Origin: Siccibacter colletis
GTDB lineage: Bacteria; Pseudomonadota; Gammaproteobacteria; Enterobacterales; Enterobacteriaceae
Reading direction: 5' to 3'
NCBI RefSeq assembly: GCF_000696575.1
Contig: NZ_JMSQ01000005.1
Location: forward strand, 186,001-250,000
DNA length: 64,000 nucleotides
Shown here: positions 33,714-43,080 of the stretch, one piece after another
Layout of the letters: the number at the start of each line of letters is the position of its first letter
Numbering within the stretch: the stretch's first letter is position 1
Made by a program: the position numbers and the translations under genes
Notes under the pieces: generated by a model
What the model was told of the DNA's origin: nothing
The model's input: the letters and a program-made list of their open reading frames with translations, nothing else
The model's database searches: none

Positions 33714-34131
33714 AAAACCAACATCAGATTTAATTAAAGCCAGCTAACTCGTTGAAATGTGGTGCTTCTGGTTATACTAATACAAACATATAACATTCAG
33801 GTAGTTACTGAAGGCAAAAGATAACCTGGCGCCCTGGCAAAAACAATGCCGATATTATTAAAATAGTAAACTATCAGATTTGTTTTACATTTTCTCCGGC
33901 CTGGAAATTATGGCGCAGGCGGATATTGGTATTCCCGGCAGCCAGAATACATCGCTTCACAGTTAAATATCTATTATTTGATAAGTAATAATTAACAATG
34001 CTGTCGAGTGAGAAATTAATTTTTAATAATTTGCTGTGATCTACTCCTCAGAATGAAAATAAACTTAATTTTTCATTATAAGAAACAGAGGGTAATGAGC
34101 AGACAATAAAACGGAGAGGGAAAGCAGAAAA
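33714..34131. other. AT-rich spacer between the lipoprotein gene and serT
   Basis: About 420 bp, strongly AT-rich in its right half, with no credible gene. Such DNA beside an accessory operon may bind H-NS. It probably contains the promoter of the lipoprotein/coiled-coil genes. Confidence 0.5.
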
Positions 34132-34160
34132 GAAAAAGGGCCTGACATAATGTCAGGCCC
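34132..34160 (-). terminator. Terminator of serT
   Basis: GGGCCTGACA-TTA-TGTCAGGCCC on the minus strand followed by TTTTTCTTTTC, 11 nt past the tRNA. Confidence 0.92.
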
Positions 34161-34171
34161 TTTTCCGCATC

Positions 34172-34259
34172 TGGCGGAAGCGCAGAGATTCGAACTCTGG
34201 AACCCTTTCGGGTCGCCGGTTTTCAAGACCGGTGCCTTCAACCGCTCGGCCACACTTCC
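34172..34259 (-). tRNA. serT: tRNA-Ser(TGA)
   Basis: 88-nt class II tRNA with encoded CCA. Acceptor GGAAGTG pairs with CGCTTCC, anticodon TGA lies in CTTGAAAA, and the variable arm CGACCCGAAAGGGTTC is long. Sequence and position near yccA are those of E. coli serT. Confidence 0.97.
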
Positions 34260-34417
34260 GGAATGACGCGAACTATAAACATCCCGTGCCTGCCTGTAAA
34301 GCCCGAATATGTTCAATCGCTTTAAAAACAGTCAAATCACAGTTAATCGGCTGAAATTGAAACAATATGCTCAGTTTAACAACAGATTCGGCGGGCCTTT
34401 CACCCGCCGTCATCCGG

Positions 34418-36037
34418 TTAATGCGCTTTGATGTACAGGTCTTTGGTTGCAAAGCGCCCCATCGCATCCGGAGCAAAGCCGCCAACATACGGCTTCACCA
34501 GTTGGGAACGCACATAATGGTAGACCGGTATCGCGGGCACATCAGTACTGAGGATATCCTCTGCCTGCTGATAATATTTGCCGCGCGTCGCGCTGTCCGT
34601 CGCTTTCGCCGCATTCAACAGCGTCTCGTCGTAAGCCGGATTAGCGTAAAGCGAGGTATTTTCGCTGTTGCCGGTGCGGAAGTTGTTCAGGAATGTCGAG
34701 GCGTCATCGTAATCGGCAATCCACGCGTAGCGCACCGCATCAAAGTTACCGGTGTGCATGGTGTCCAGCATGGTTTTCCACTCCTGATTTTGCAGCACGG
34801 CCTCCACGCCAAGATTCTTCTTCCACATTGAGCTGGCAGCAATGGCGATACGCTGATGAGATTCCATGGTGTTGTAGAGCAGATTAAACTTCAGCGGGTG
34901 TGACTCATTAAAACCGGCCTCGTTCAGCAGGCGTTTCGCCTCAGCGAGACGTTTATCCCGCGGCCAGCTGGCGTAGTCAGGATTTTTCAGCGTGATACCG
35001 CCAATTTCAGGCTGGCTTATCAGCCATGCCGGACGCTGCCCCTGCCCCAGCACTTTTTCAGCGATGATGTCTTTATCAAGGCCCATATTCAGCGCGCGAC
35101 GCACCCGGGGATCGTTGAACGGCGCTTTGGTGGTATTGAACTCGTAGTAATAGGTGGCGAGCTGCGGATCGGTATGCACTTCGCTGCCCAGAGACTTCTT
35201 CAGCTGGGCGTACTGGTTCAGCGGCACGCTGTAGGTAATATCAATCTCACCCGCTTTATAACGATTCACGTCTGCGGTCTGAGAGGTGACCGCCAGCCAG
35301 GTCACTTTATTAATCACCGTATGCGCATTGTCCCAGTAGCGCGTGTTGCGCTCACCCACGACACGTTCATTCACTTTCCAGTCCACCACGCGATAAGCGC
35401 CGCTGCCCACAAAATGTTCCGGACGCGTCCAGCGATCGCCGAAGCGTTCTACCGCGGTTTTATCCACCGGCACCATCGACGGGTGCGCCAGCATATTCAG
35501 AAACGCGGCGGTCGGCTGGGTCAGGGTCACTTCAACAGTGTTGTCGTCCAGCGCTTTGACGCCCAGCGTATCGGGTGATTTCTTGCCTTCGGCAATGTCA
35601 GCCGCGTTAACAATATGCATACTGCCCGGATAGCTGGCGTAGGGTGAGGCAATGTCCGGGGTGACGAGGCGACGCCAGCTCCACACAACGTCTTCCGCGG
35701 TGATGGGTTCGCCGTCAGACCAGGTAACCCCCGGACGCAGATGGAACACCCACACCGTGCCGTCTTTATTTTCCCAGCGCTCAGCGAGACGTGGTTCGAT
35801 GGTGCCGTCTTTACGCACGGCAATGAGCCCGTCGAAGGTATCAGTGATGATGTTGAACTCGACGTCGCTCTCCACTTTATGCGGGTCGAGCGTCGCCGGT
35901 TCACTGCCGTTATTGCGTACCAGCTCCTGCTTCTGCGCAAGTTTTGTGCCCGCCGGCACTTCTGCCGCCTGAACGTTGATGGCCATGACGCCCAGCGCCA
36001 GAACCGACACGACGCCTGCACTCCGTTTTCCTTTCAT
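34418..36037 (-). CDS. OppA/MppA-like peptide ABC transporter substrate-binding protein
   Basis: Periplasmic solute-binding protein of 539 residues, family 5 (OppA, DppA, MppA). Signal peptide MKGKRSAGVVSVLALGVMAINVQA, then EVPAGTKLAQKQELVRNNGSEP, which is the OppA/MppA start. Further family features: LRPGVTWSDGEPITAEDVVWSWRRL near residue 100, GSGAYRVVDWKVNE near 215, YYYEFNTTKAPFNDPRVRRAL near 295 and SSMWKKNLGVEAVLQNQEWKTML near 415. No permease or ATPase genes are adjacent, so it probably delivers its peptide to a transporter encoded elsewhere, such as Opp. MppA in E. coli works in this way for murein tripeptide, but I cannot assign the ligand. It lies between serT and yccA. Confidence 0.9.
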   Translation of the reverse strand: MKGKRSAGVVSVLALGVMAINVQAAEVPAGTKLAQKQELVRNNGSEPATLDPHKVESDVEFNIITDTFDGLIAVRKDGTIEPRLAERWENKDGTVWVFHLRPGVTWSDGEPITAEDVVWSWRRLVTPDIASPYASYPGSMHIVNAADIAEGKKSPDTLGVKALDDNTVEVTLTQPTAAFLNMLAHPSMVPVDKTAVERFGDRWTRPEHFVGSGAYRVVDWKVNERVVGERNTRYWDNAHTVINKVTWLAVTSQTADVNRYKAGEIDITYSVPLNQYAQLKKSLGSEVHTDPQLATYYYEFNTTKAPFNDPRVRRALNMGLDKDIIAEKVLGQGQRPAWLISQPEIGGITLKNPDYASWPRDKRLAEAKRLLNEAGFNESHPLKFNLLYNTMESHQRIAIAASSMWKKNLGVEAVLQNQEWKTMLDTMHTGNFDAVRYAWIADYDDASTFLNNFRTGNSENTSLYANPAYDETLLNAAKATDSATRGKYYQQAEDILSTDVPAIPVYHYVRSQLVKPYVGGFAPDAMGRFATKDLYIKAH

Positions 36038-36292
36038 AGATTGCCTTTATAGTTGTGTTGTAGTGTCTCTCATTTCTTAGACCGCTAACTAACCAAAAGC
36101 AATGCATTTCATGGGCATATAAGATGTTGATCTGATATTCGATGAAAAAACTCAAAACCGCAGGAATAAACAGTTTCACCCCGGAATATTTTCACTAAGT
36201 CACTGAGTAAAGATGGGTAAACCCCCTTTTACCCTTCCCGTCCCGCCCGTATCCTCACAGACTAACTACACCTGTAATGAGAGAGTGACGAT

Positions 36293-36952
36293 ATGGATCG
36301 CTTAATTACTTCCTCACGCGACAGCGCATCGCTGCTGAGCACCCATAAAGTTCTGCGCAATACCTATTTTCTGCTCAGCCTGACGCTGGCATTTTCCGCC
36401 CTGACGGCGACCGCAAGCACCCTGCTGGCGCTGCCTTCTCCTGGCCTGATTATTACGCTGGTGGGTATGTACGGCCTGATGTTCCTGACTTACCGTCTGG
36501 CCAATAAACCGACCGGTATCATCGCCGCCTTTGCTTTCACCGGTTTCCTGGGTTACATCCTCGGGCCGATGCTGAACACTTATCTCTCGGCTGGCATGGG
36601 TGATGTGATTGCCCTGGCGCTGGGCGGTACGGCGCTGGTGTTCTTCTCCTGCTCGGCCTACGTACTGACTACCCGTAAGGACATGTCCTTCCTTGGCGGT
36701 ATGCTGATGGCGGGTATCGTGGTGGTGCTGGTCGGTATGGTGGCAAATATTTTCCTGCAGCTGCCGGCGCTTCATCTGGCCATCAGTGCGGTGTTTATCC
36801 TGATCTCTACCGGCGCAATCCTGTTTGAGACCAGCAACATCATCCACGGCGGGGAAACCAACTACATTCGCGCCACGGTAAGCCTGTACGTATCCATCTA
36901 CAACATCTTCGTCAGCCTGCTGAGCATTCTGGGCTTCGCAAGCCGCGATTAA
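36293..36952 (+). CDS. yccA: FtsH modulator YccA
   Basis: Inner-membrane protein of 219 residues and seven membrane segments, Bax-inhibitor-1 family. In E. coli YccA is a slow substrate and inhibitor of the FtsH/HflKC protease and protects SecY from degradation when secretion jams. The N-terminal tail [26 protein letters not shown] is cytoplasmic and is the FtsH entry point. The C-terminal [21 protein letters not shown] is typical of the family. It stands between the serT region and tusE; CpxR control is known in E. coli, but I did not find an obvious box. Confidence 0.95.
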   Translation: MDRLITSSRDSASLLSTHKVLRNTYFLLSLTLAFSALTATASTLLALPSPGLIITLVGMYGLMFLTYRLANKPTGIIAAFAFTGFLGYILGPMLNTYLSAGMGDVIALALGGTALVFFSCSAYVLTTRKDMSFLGGMLMAGIVVVLVGMVANIFLQLPALHLAISAVFILISTGAILFETSNIIHGGETNYIRATVSLYVSIYNIFVSLLSILGFASRD

Positions 36953-36978
36953 CCCTTCCGGGTTGCGCGCCCGAAAGT

Positions 36979-37023
36979 AAAACAGGCACTGCCGCTGCTC
37001 GTCAGCCAGTGCCTGTTTTTTTA
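36979..37023 (+). terminator. Terminator of yccA
   Basis: AAAACAGGCACTG (36979-36991) and CAGTGCCTGTTTT (37007-37019) form a 13-bp stem followed by more T. Confidence 0.92.
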
Positions 37024-37089
37024 CCGCTTTTGGCTCTCCCCCACGCTTTTGTTACACTGCCGCCAGTTTTACTATTCAGATGAGTGCGT

Positions 37090-37419
37090 ATGTTAACGTT
37101 TGAAGGCAACACCTTTGAAACCGATGGCGAAGGCTATCTCAAGGACTTTAACGCGTGGAGCGAAGGCCTGGCGGAGGTCATCGCCGGGAATGAGGCAATT
37201 ACCCTGACGCCGGAACACTGGGAGGTGGTGCGCTTTGTGCGTAACTTCTATCAGGAGTTCAACACCTCGCCGGCGATTCGCATGCTGGTGAAGGCCATGG
37301 CGCAAAAATTTGGTGAAGAAAAAGGCAACAGCCGCTATCTCTATCGCCTGTTTCCGAAAGGCCCGGCCAAACAGGCCACCAAAATTGCCGGCCTGCCGAA
37401 ACCGGTGAAGTGTATTTAA
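37090..37419 (+). CDS. tusE: Sulfurtransferase TusE
   Basis: Cytoplasmic persulfide carrier in tRNA 2-thiouridine synthesis; takes sulfur from TusBCD and passes it to MnmA. The product has 109 residues, DsrC family. The C-terminal arm [20 protein letters not shown] ends in PKPVKCI, with the active cysteine as second-last residue. The start is the ATG at 37090 (MLTFEGNTF); a GTG two codons earlier is also in frame. Its stop overlaps the stop of convergent acyP by 3-4 nt. Confidence 0.95.
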   Translation: MLTFEGNTFETDGEGYLKDFNAWSEGLAEVIAGNEAITLTPEHWEVVRFVRNFYQEFNTSPAIRMLVKAMAQKFGEEKGNSRYLYRLFPKGPAKQATKIAGLPKPVKCI

Positions 37420-37697
37420 TAGCGGATCCCGAAGTCGCGCCCGGCTTCTGACGCCTGGCGTGGCTCGGTAAGTACGCGGTCAACCTGCGCGCTGCGCGGC
37501 CCGCCCGCTTTCAGCCAGGCGATAAGTTCTTCAACCTTGTCCTGTTCACCGCAGATCAGCACTTCCACGCTGCCATCATCCAGATTTTTTGCATAACCGG
37601 TTAATCCGAGGCGTTTCGCCTCATGCTGTGTGCTGTAGCGAAACCCCACGCCCTGCACGCGGCCATGAACCCAGGCTATGGTACATACTGTAGTCAT
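37416..37697 (-). CDS. acyP: Acylphosphatase
   Basis: Small cytoplasmic enzyme of 93 residues that hydrolyses acyl phosphates. Signature motif [20 protein letters not shown] contains the catalytic Arg, and Asn of [13 protein letters not shown] is the second catalytic residue. The start MTTVCTIAW at 37697 has AGGAG 9 nt upstream; an in-frame extension further upstream would run into the rlmI start region and is not family-like. Convergent with tusE, divergent from rlmI. Confidence 0.94.
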   Translation of the reverse strand: MTTVCTIAWVHGRVQGVGFRYSTQHEAKRLGLTGYAKNLDDGSVEVLICGEQDKVEELIAWLKAGGPRSAQVDRVLTEPRQASEAGRDFGIRY

Positions 37698-37791
37698 CTC
37701 GTTTTTCTCCTGCTGGTGAGGCCGCGTTGCATTTCCCGGCTGAAGTCGGGAGAATGGCGCCCATTTTCGATTAAGAGCAGCATAGCAAATT

Positions 37792-38982
37792 ATGAGTGTA
37801 CGTTTAGTGTTAGCCAAAGGGCGCGAGAAGTCGTTACTGCGCCGCCACCCGTGGGTGTTTTCTGGTGCCGTCGCCCGTCTGGAAGGCAAAGCGGGTCTCG
37901 GGGAAACCGTGGATATTGTCGACCATCAGGGCAAGTGGCTGGCACGCGGCGCATACTCGCCGTCGTCACAGATCCGGGCGCGCGTCTGGACCTTCGACAA
38001 AAACGAAACCATTGATATCGCCTTCTTTACCCGCCGTCTGCAGCAGGCTCAGCAGTGGCGCGACTGGCTGGCGGAAAAAGACGGGCTGGACAGCTACCGT
38101 CTGATTGCCGGGGAATCCGACGGCCTGCCGGGCATCACCATTGACCGCTTCGGTAACTTCCTCGTGCTACAACTGCTCTCTGCGGGGGCTGAATACCAGC
38201 GTCCGGCGCTGCTGAGTGCGCTGGGTTCGCTTTACCCTGAATGCGCCATCTATGACCGCTCAGACGTAGCGGTGCGTAAAAAAGAGGGGCTGGAGCTGAC
38301 GCAGGGGCCGGTAAGCGGCGAGCTGCCGCCAGACCTGCTGCCTATTGAAGAGCACGGCATGAAGCTGCTGGTGGATATCAAGGGCGGCCACAAAACCGGC
38401 TACTATCTCGATCAGCGCGACAGCCGTTTCGCGACTCGTCGCTACGTGCAGGATAAGCGCGTGCTGAACTGCTTCTCCTATACCGGCGGTTTCGCCGTTT
38501 CGGCCCTGATGGGCGGTTGCCGCCAGGTGGTGAGCGTCGATACGTCTCAGGAAGCGCTGGATATCGCGCGTAAAAACGTGGAGCTGAACCAGCTGGATCT
38601 CAGTAAAGCCGATTTCGTGCGTGACGACGTGTTTAAGCTGCTGCGCAAATACCGCGACCAGGGCGAAACCTTTGATGTGATCGTCATGGACCCGCCTAAA
38701 TTTGTCGAAAACAAGAATCAGCTGATGGGTGCCTGCCGCGGTTACAAAGACATCAATATGCTCGCGATTCAGTTGCTTAACCCGGGCGGCGTGCTGATGA
38801 CCTACTCCTGCTCTGGCCTGATGACCACCGATTTATTCCAGAAAATCATCGCTGACGCCGCTGTAGATGCCGGTCGTGATGTACAATTTATAGAGCAGTT
38901 CCGTCAGGCTGCGGATCACCCGGTGATCGCGCCCTACCCGGAAGGACTCTATCTGAAAGGGTTTGCCTGTCGCGTCATGTAA
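37792..38982 (+). CDS. rlmI: 23S rRNA (cytosine-1962-C5)-methyltransferase RlmI
   Basis: SAM-dependent methyltransferase of 396 residues that makes m5C1962 in 23S rRNA. N-terminal PUA domain (about 1-75, [27 protein letters not shown]), central EEHE-type domain, then Rossmann methyltransferase domain with [19 protein letters not shown] near residue 223 and the DPPKF motif near 302 as part of the catalytic site; TYSCSGLMT holds the second cysteine-bearing motif. The E. coli protein has the same length. Divergent from acyP; the hspQ promoter begins at its stop codon. Confidence 0.96.
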   Translation: MSVRLVLAKGREKSLLRRHPWVFSGAVARLEGKAGLGETVDIVDHQGKWLARGAYSPSSQIRARVWTFDKNETIDIAFFTRRLQQAQQWRDWLAEKDGLDSYRLIAGESDGLPGITIDRFGNFLVLQLLSAGAEYQRPALLSALGSLYPECAIYDRSDVAVRKKEGLELTQGPVSGELPPDLLPIEEHGMKLLVDIKGGHKTGYYLDQRDSRFATRRYVQDKRVLNCFSYTGGFAVSALMGGCRQVVSVDTSQEALDIARKNVELNQLDLSKADFVRDDVFKLLRKYRDQGETFDVIVMDPPKFVENKNQLMGACRGYKDINMLAIQLLNPGGVLMTYSCSGLMTTDLFQKIIADAAVDAGRDVQFIEQFRQAADHPVIAPYPEGLYLKGFACRVM

Positions 38983-39010
38983 CTTGAAATGAGAAAAATT
39001 GCCCGCATAT
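38983..39010 (+). promoter_or_regulatory. Likely sigma-32 heat-shock promoter of hspQ
   Basis: CTTGAAA (38983-38989), 12 nt, CCCGCATAT (39002-39010) fits the sigma-32 pattern CTTGAA-N13-15-CCCCATnT closely. It starts directly after the rlmI stop codon and 34 nt remain to the hspQ start. Confidence 0.7.
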
Positions 39011-39043
39011 CTTTTGCAGTGCAATTTTTCCCGGGAGGTGACT

Positions 39044-39361
39044 ATGAATGCCAGCAAATTCGGTATCGGCCAACAGGTTCGTCACTCGCTGTTGGGTTAT
39101 CTGGGCGTCGTGGTCGATATCGACCCCGAGTACTCCCTGGATGAGCCAGAAGAGGACGATCTGGCAGTCAACGCCGATCTGCGTGCTGCGCCCTGGTATC
39201 ACGTGGTGATGGAAGACGATGACGGCGAACCCGTCCACACGTACCTGGCAGAAGCGCAACTGAGCGGTGAGCCTCAGGATGAACACCCTGAACAGCCTTC
39301 ACTCGATGAACTCGCTCGCACCATACGTCAACAGTTACAGGCTCCGCGCCTGCGTAACTAA
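39044..39361 (+). CDS. hspQ: Heat shock protein HspQ
   Basis: Protein of 105 residues, originally found as a hemimethylated-DNA binding protein affecting dnaA; also a specificity factor of the Lon protease. Conserved: [22 protein letters not shown], the acidic patch around residue 30-45, [24 protein letters not shown] and the C-terminus LQAPRLRN. Start chosen at 39044 with an excellent GGGAGGTG 5 nt upstream. A sigma-32 type promoter lies 34-61 nt upstream. Confidence 0.95.
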   Translation: MNASKFGIGQQVRHSLLGYLGVVVDIDPEYSLDEPEEDDLAVNADLRAAPWYHVVMEDDDGEPVHTYLAEAQLSGEPQDEHPEQPSLDELARTIRQQLQAPRLRN

Positions 39362-39388
39362 AAAAACCCGGCTGACGCCGGGTTTTTT
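39361..39388. terminator. Bidirectional terminator hspQ/yccU
   Basis: AAAAAACCCGGC-TGAC-GCCGGGTTTTTT; A and T runs on both sides serve the two convergent genes. Confidence 0.93.
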
Positions 39389-39389
39389 A

Positions 39390-39803
39390 TTAGCGGCTCA
39401 GGCCCAGCCGTGGAATTTCAATCGCCGGGCATTTATCCATCACCACCTTCAGCCCCGCATCCCGCGCCAGCACCGCCGCCTGATCGTTTATCACGCCAAG
39501 CTGTAGCCACAGGGTTTTCGCCCCGATAGCAATCGCTTCCTGCGCCACGCCCCAGGCCGCTTCTGAATTGCGGAATACGTCAACCATGTCCACTTTCTCC
39601 GGCACCTCAGCCAGCGTGCCGTAGCCCTGCTGCCCGAGCAGGGTTTTACCCGCCACCTTTGGCGACACCGGGATTACGTGGTACCCCTGGTCAAGCAGAT
39701 AGGACATCACCCGGTAACTCGGGCGGTCGGGCTTGTCACTGGCACCCACCAGCGCAATGGTGCGCGTCGATTTGAGTATCTCTGCAATATCAGTCTCTTT
39801 CAT
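39390..39803 (-). CDS. yccU: CoA-binding protein YccU
   Basis: Cytoplasmic protein of 137 residues with a CoA-binding Rossmann fold of the succinyl-CoA synthetase alpha-subunit type: [18 protein letters not shown] near residue 18, [10 protein letters not shown] near 46 and [15 protein letters not shown] near 75. Function unknown. The start [10 protein letters not shown] at 39803 has GGAGGT 5 nt upstream; the in-frame extension of eight codons lacks such a site. Confidence 0.93.
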   Translation of the reverse strand: MKETDIAEILKSTRTIALVGASDKPDRPSYRVMSYLLDQGYHVIPVSPKVAGKTLLGQQGYGTLAEVPEKVDMVDVFRNSEAAWGVAQEAIAIGAKTLWLQLGVINDQAAVLARDAGLKVVMDKCPAIEIPRLGLSR

Positions 39804-39958
39804 AACGACCTCCGGCGAATAATTCATAAAGTGTATGACATAGCCTCGCGGTGCACCACGTTGTGTGACTGACTGCGCCTCGCGTTTTTTCCCGTTACGG
39901 CTTGCAGCAATAATTACTTTCAGTAATCTGTCTGCATCAAATCATTCAGGGAAAAAAT

Positions 39959-40417
39959 ATGGAACTGACAACCCGGACGCTGGAACCCCGTAAACACATT
40001 GCGCTGGTCGCCCACGATCACTGTAAAGCGCTGCTGATGAAGTGGGTCGAGCGTCATCATGAGATACTTTCCCGCCACACGCTCTATGCTACCGGCACCA
40101 CCGGCAACCTGATCCAGCGCAACTGCGATCTGAACGTCAACGCGATGCTGAGCGGCCCGATGGGGGGCGATCAGCAGGTTGGCGCGCTGATTGCCGAAGG
40201 TAAAATCGATGTGCTGATCTTCTTCTGGGACCCGCTTAACGCCGTGCCGCACGACCCGGATGTAAAAGCCCTGCTGCGCCTGGCAACCGTGTGGAATATT
40301 CCCGTGGCGACCAACGTTTCCACTGCCGACCTGATCATCGAATCTGCGCAGTTTAGCCAGAGCATTGAGATTGGCATCCCCGACTATCAGCGCTATTTGT
40401 CAGAGCGTCTGAAGTAG
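39959..40417 (+). CDS. mgsA: Methylglyoxal synthase
   Basis: Converts dihydroxyacetone phosphate to methylglyoxal and phosphate, the bypass that relieves sugar-phosphate build-up. The 152 residues contain the family motifs [10 protein letters not shown] near residue 14, the phosphate loop [12 protein letters not shown] near 42, and [18 protein letters not shown] with catalytic Asp near 71. GDQQ and NVSTADLII are conserved. CAGGG lies 7-8 nt before the start. Divergent from yccU, convergent with helD. Confidence 0.97.
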   Translation: MELTTRTLEPRKHIALVAHDHCKALLMKWVERHHEILSRHTLYATGTTGNLIQRNCDLNVNAMLSGPMGGDQQVGALIAEGKIDVLIFFWDPLNAVPHDPDVKALLRLATVWNIPVATNVSTADLIIESAQFSQSIEIGIPDYQRYLSERLK

Positions 40418-40423
40418 CCGCCG

Positions 40424-40452
40424 CCGTCGCCCTCAGGGTTTGCGGGCGACGG
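40424..40452. other. Hairpin spanning the mgsA-helD junction
   Basis: CCGTCGCCC (40424-40432) and GGGCGACGG (40444-40452) pair perfectly, with the helD stop codon in the loop. It could stabilise or end both converging transcripts; there is no T run. Confidence 0.45.
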
Positions 40453-42487
40453 GAACATCAAGCCGTTTGAGAATATCGACAAACGACGACGGCTGCGCTT
40501 TATCGAACAGTAACCACACCTTCTGCCTGGCGCGCGTCAGCGCCACGTACAGCAAACGCCGCTCCTCGGCATCGGGAAAATCTTCTGTCTCCGGCAGCAG
40601 CGCCTGCTCCATAATTGACTCTCGCGCCGGGGCCGGGAAACCATCCCTGCCCTCACTCAGCCCGAGGATAATGGCGTAGTCCGCCTGCTGGCCTTTGCTG
40701 GCGTGGATGGTCATAAAGTCGATATTCAGCTTCGGCCAGCGGGTGGCCGCCTTTTCCAGCGCCGCCGGGCGCAGGTGGTGGTAACGGGCCATCACCAGAA
40801 TCCGCTCATCGGGTTTTGCATAGCCGCTCAGCTTGTCGAGCAGGGGCTCAAGCTGGTCTTCCCCCAGCAGCGTAACGGCTTTTTTGTCTCCTGCGGTCAG
40901 GCTGTTGAGCGGCTTCGTCAGCTGATGAGGGTTTTGCTGAATGAAGCGGTTGGCGATCTCGCCGATGCGGCTGTTGAAACGGTACGTGGTATCCAGCGCC
41001 GTCTGGTCCCCCTCGCCAAAATGGTGGCTGAATGCCGTGGTCAGTGAGAGCTGCGCCCCGCTGAAGCGGTAGATAGCCTGCCAGTCATCGCCTACCGCGA
41101 ACAGCGTGGTGTGCGCATTCTGGCGACGCAGCGCGGCAAGCAGCGCGGCACGCTGGGGCGAGATATCCTGAAACTCATCCACCAGAATATGTTTCCAGGG
41201 ACTGACGAAACGCCCCTTGTCCAGCACGTTGATCGCCTGATGAATCAATCCGGCAAAATCGACCGCGTTTTCAGCTTTCAGCGCAGTCTTCCAGGCCTTG
41301 AGCAGCGGAGCCATTAATTTGACCCGTTTGCCAAACAGATCGCGCACCGCCTCCGGCGCATCGGCAATCATCTGCGCCTGCGCTCCGCCGTGGGTACGCA
41401 TCAGACCAAGCCAGCGATCGAGCCGCGGAGCAAGGCGCTTGATAACCCCCGCATCCTGCCAGAATTCGCCTTCCGGCAACGTCCATTCCAGTTCCTCTTC
41501 CAGCCACTGACGCCAGCCCTTAAGCTGCGCCTTCTTCTCGCGACACTGCGTCTGCCACGCCTCGATCAGCAGCGCGTGGCGGGCTGCAGTGTCGTTTTCC
41601 AGCGCCGTCAGGGTCGGCGCTTTACGGCTTCCCTGGCTGATGATATAGAGCGCCAGCGAGTGGAAGGTGCGCGCGGTGATGTCGCTGGTGTGCAGTCGTG
41701 AAGCGATGCGCTCATCCATCTCCTGAGCGGCCTTGCGGCCAAATGCCAGCAGCAGGATCTGTTCAGCGTTGGCGTGCTGGCGCAGCAGCAGCCAGCCCGC
41801 GCGGGCCACCAGCACCGACGTTTTGCCGCTCCCGGCACCCGCGAGCACCAGCAACGCATCTTCGCCATTCACCACTGCCCTGGCCTGCGCCGGATTGAGC
41901 GGGGAACTCTCTACGCTGGTGAAAAAGTCGTCGTAGCGCGCCAGCATCGCAGCGGTATATTCCTGATTATGCGCAGCGCGTCGTTGCTCACTGTCGCTGA
42001 GCCACGCCTGGCATTTCTGCCAGGGTTCACGGGTGTTGTCGAATTCGTTCAGTCGCGCCTGAGGCAGCGGCAAGGCTGCGCAAGCCGCCTGAATGCGCTG
42101 GGCTATTCCCTCAATATCACGTCGTCTGAGCCACTGCTCTTTGCCGACCAGCTGGTCGATGCCCTCCAGCGCTTCGTTCAGCACCCGGGCAGCGATGTCG
42201 CGCATCTCCTGGCTCCAGCTGTTCCACAACGCAGAAAGCTGCTGATAAAAGCGCTGGGTATCAGTCCACTCGGTGCCATGCAAACGCACAACTTTCTCAT
42301 CCGGCAGCACGAATTCCAGTTCGCCCCAGACCAGACCGCGTTTGCAGTTTATCGCCAGCAACTGATTGAACGGGATCAGATATTCGTGCTTATCGCCGGC
42401 CACTTTCACCCCTGCCGTAAGCAGCGTGACGCGATCGTAGGGGTGCTGCGCGAGACGTTTGCCAAGAGACGTTGCTTTGAGTTCCAT
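40433..42487 (-). CDS. helD: DNA helicase IV
   Basis: ATP-dependent 3'-5' DNA helicase, superfamily I (UvrD/Rep), 684 residues. N-terminal specific domain (about 1-195), then Walker A in VLAGAGSGKTSVLVARAGW near residue 216, LLAFGRKAAQEM, DEFQDISPQRAALL near 430, GDDWQAIYRFSGA, TYRFNSRIG, and motif V-VI TIHASKGQQAD and RRLLYVALTRAR near 645. Start MELKATSLGKRLAQHPYDR and end DVPVARKP match E. coli. Divergent from yccF, convergent with mgsA. Confidence 0.97.
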   Translation of the reverse strand: MELKATSLGKRLAQHPYDRVTLLTAGVKVAGDKHEYLIPFNQLLAINCKRGLVWGELEFVLPDEKVVRLHGTEWTDTQRFYQQLSALWNSWSQEMRDIAARVLNEALEGIDQLVGKEQWLRRRDIEGIAQRIQAACAALPLPQARLNEFDNTREPWQKCQAWLSDSEQRRAAHNQEYTAAMLARYDDFFTSVESSPLNPAQARAVVNGEDALLVLAGAGSGKTSVLVARAGWLLLRQHANAEQILLLAFGRKAAQEMDERIASRLHTSDITARTFHSLALYIISQGSRKAPTLTALENDTAARHALLIEAWQTQCREKKAQLKGWRQWLEEELEWTLPEGEFWQDAGVIKRLAPRLDRWLGLMRTHGGAQAQMIADAPEAVRDLFGKRVKLMAPLLKAWKTALKAENAVDFAGLIHQAINVLDKGRFVSPWKHILVDEFQDISPQRAALLAALRRQNAHTTLFAVGDDWQAIYRFSGAQLSLTTAFSHHFGEGDQTALDTTYRFNSRIGEIANRFIQQNPHQLTKPLNSLTAGDKKAVTLLGEDQLEPLLDKLSGYAKPDERILVMARYHHLRPAALEKAATRWPKLNIDFMTIHASKGQQADYAIILGLSEGRDGFPAPARESIMEQALLPETEDFPDAEERRLLYVALTRARQKVWLLFDKAQPSSFVDILKRLDVPVARKP

Positions 42488-42615
42488 GTCGATGCCAGAG
42501 TAAACGCAAAATGAGCCGTCAGTTTACCCGTCACAGAGATCACGCTCCAGAGCAAAAACGCGTTACAATTGCTGCGGTTAGTGATTTGGCTCAGACGACA
42601 CGCCGGGGAGGCGAT

Positions 42616-43062
42616 ATGCGCACCGTTCTTAATATCCTTAATTTTGTTCTGGGTGGGTTTGCCACCACGCTGTCATGGCTGCTGGCTACACTGGTCAGCA
42701 TCATCTGTATCGTTACGCTACCGCTTACCCGCTCGTGCTGGGAAATTACTAAACTGTCGCTGGTGCCCTACGGCAATGAACCCATCCACGTTGATGAACT
42801 GAACCCGGACAGTAAAAATGTGCTGCTCAACACCGGCGGTACGCTGCTTAACGTGTTATGGGTGATTTTTTTCGGCTGGTGGCTGTGCGTGATGCATATT
42901 GTGGTAGGCATTGCCCAGTGCGTTACGCTTATCGGCATCCCGGTGGGCATTGCCAACTTTAAGATTGCCGGCATTGCGCTCTGGCCGGTTGGACGCCGCG
43001 TAGTCAGCGTTGAAACCGCACGCGCAGCCCGGGAAGCCAACGCCCGTCGTCGTTTCGGGTAA
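42616..43062 (+). CDS. yccF: YccF-domain inner-membrane protein
   Basis: Inner-membrane protein of 148 residues, function unknown. It contains two YccF repeats, each a hydrophobic hairpin plus a conserved amphipathic part: ILNFVLGGFATTLSWLLAT with the first, and IGIPVGIANFKIAGIALWPVG with the second. The start MRTVLNIL at 42616 has GGGGAGG 6 nt upstream. It is 18 nt upstream of yccS and probably cotranscribed with it. Confidence 0.93.
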   Translation: MRTVLNILNFVLGGFATTLSWLLATLVSIICIVTLPLTRSCWEITKLSLVPYGNEPIHVDELNPDSKNVLLNTGGTLLNVLWVIFFGWWLCVMHIVVGIAQCVTLIGIPVGIANFKIAGIALWPVGRRVVSVETARAAREANARRRFG

Positions 43063-43080
43063 CACAAGGAACGCCCGCTT

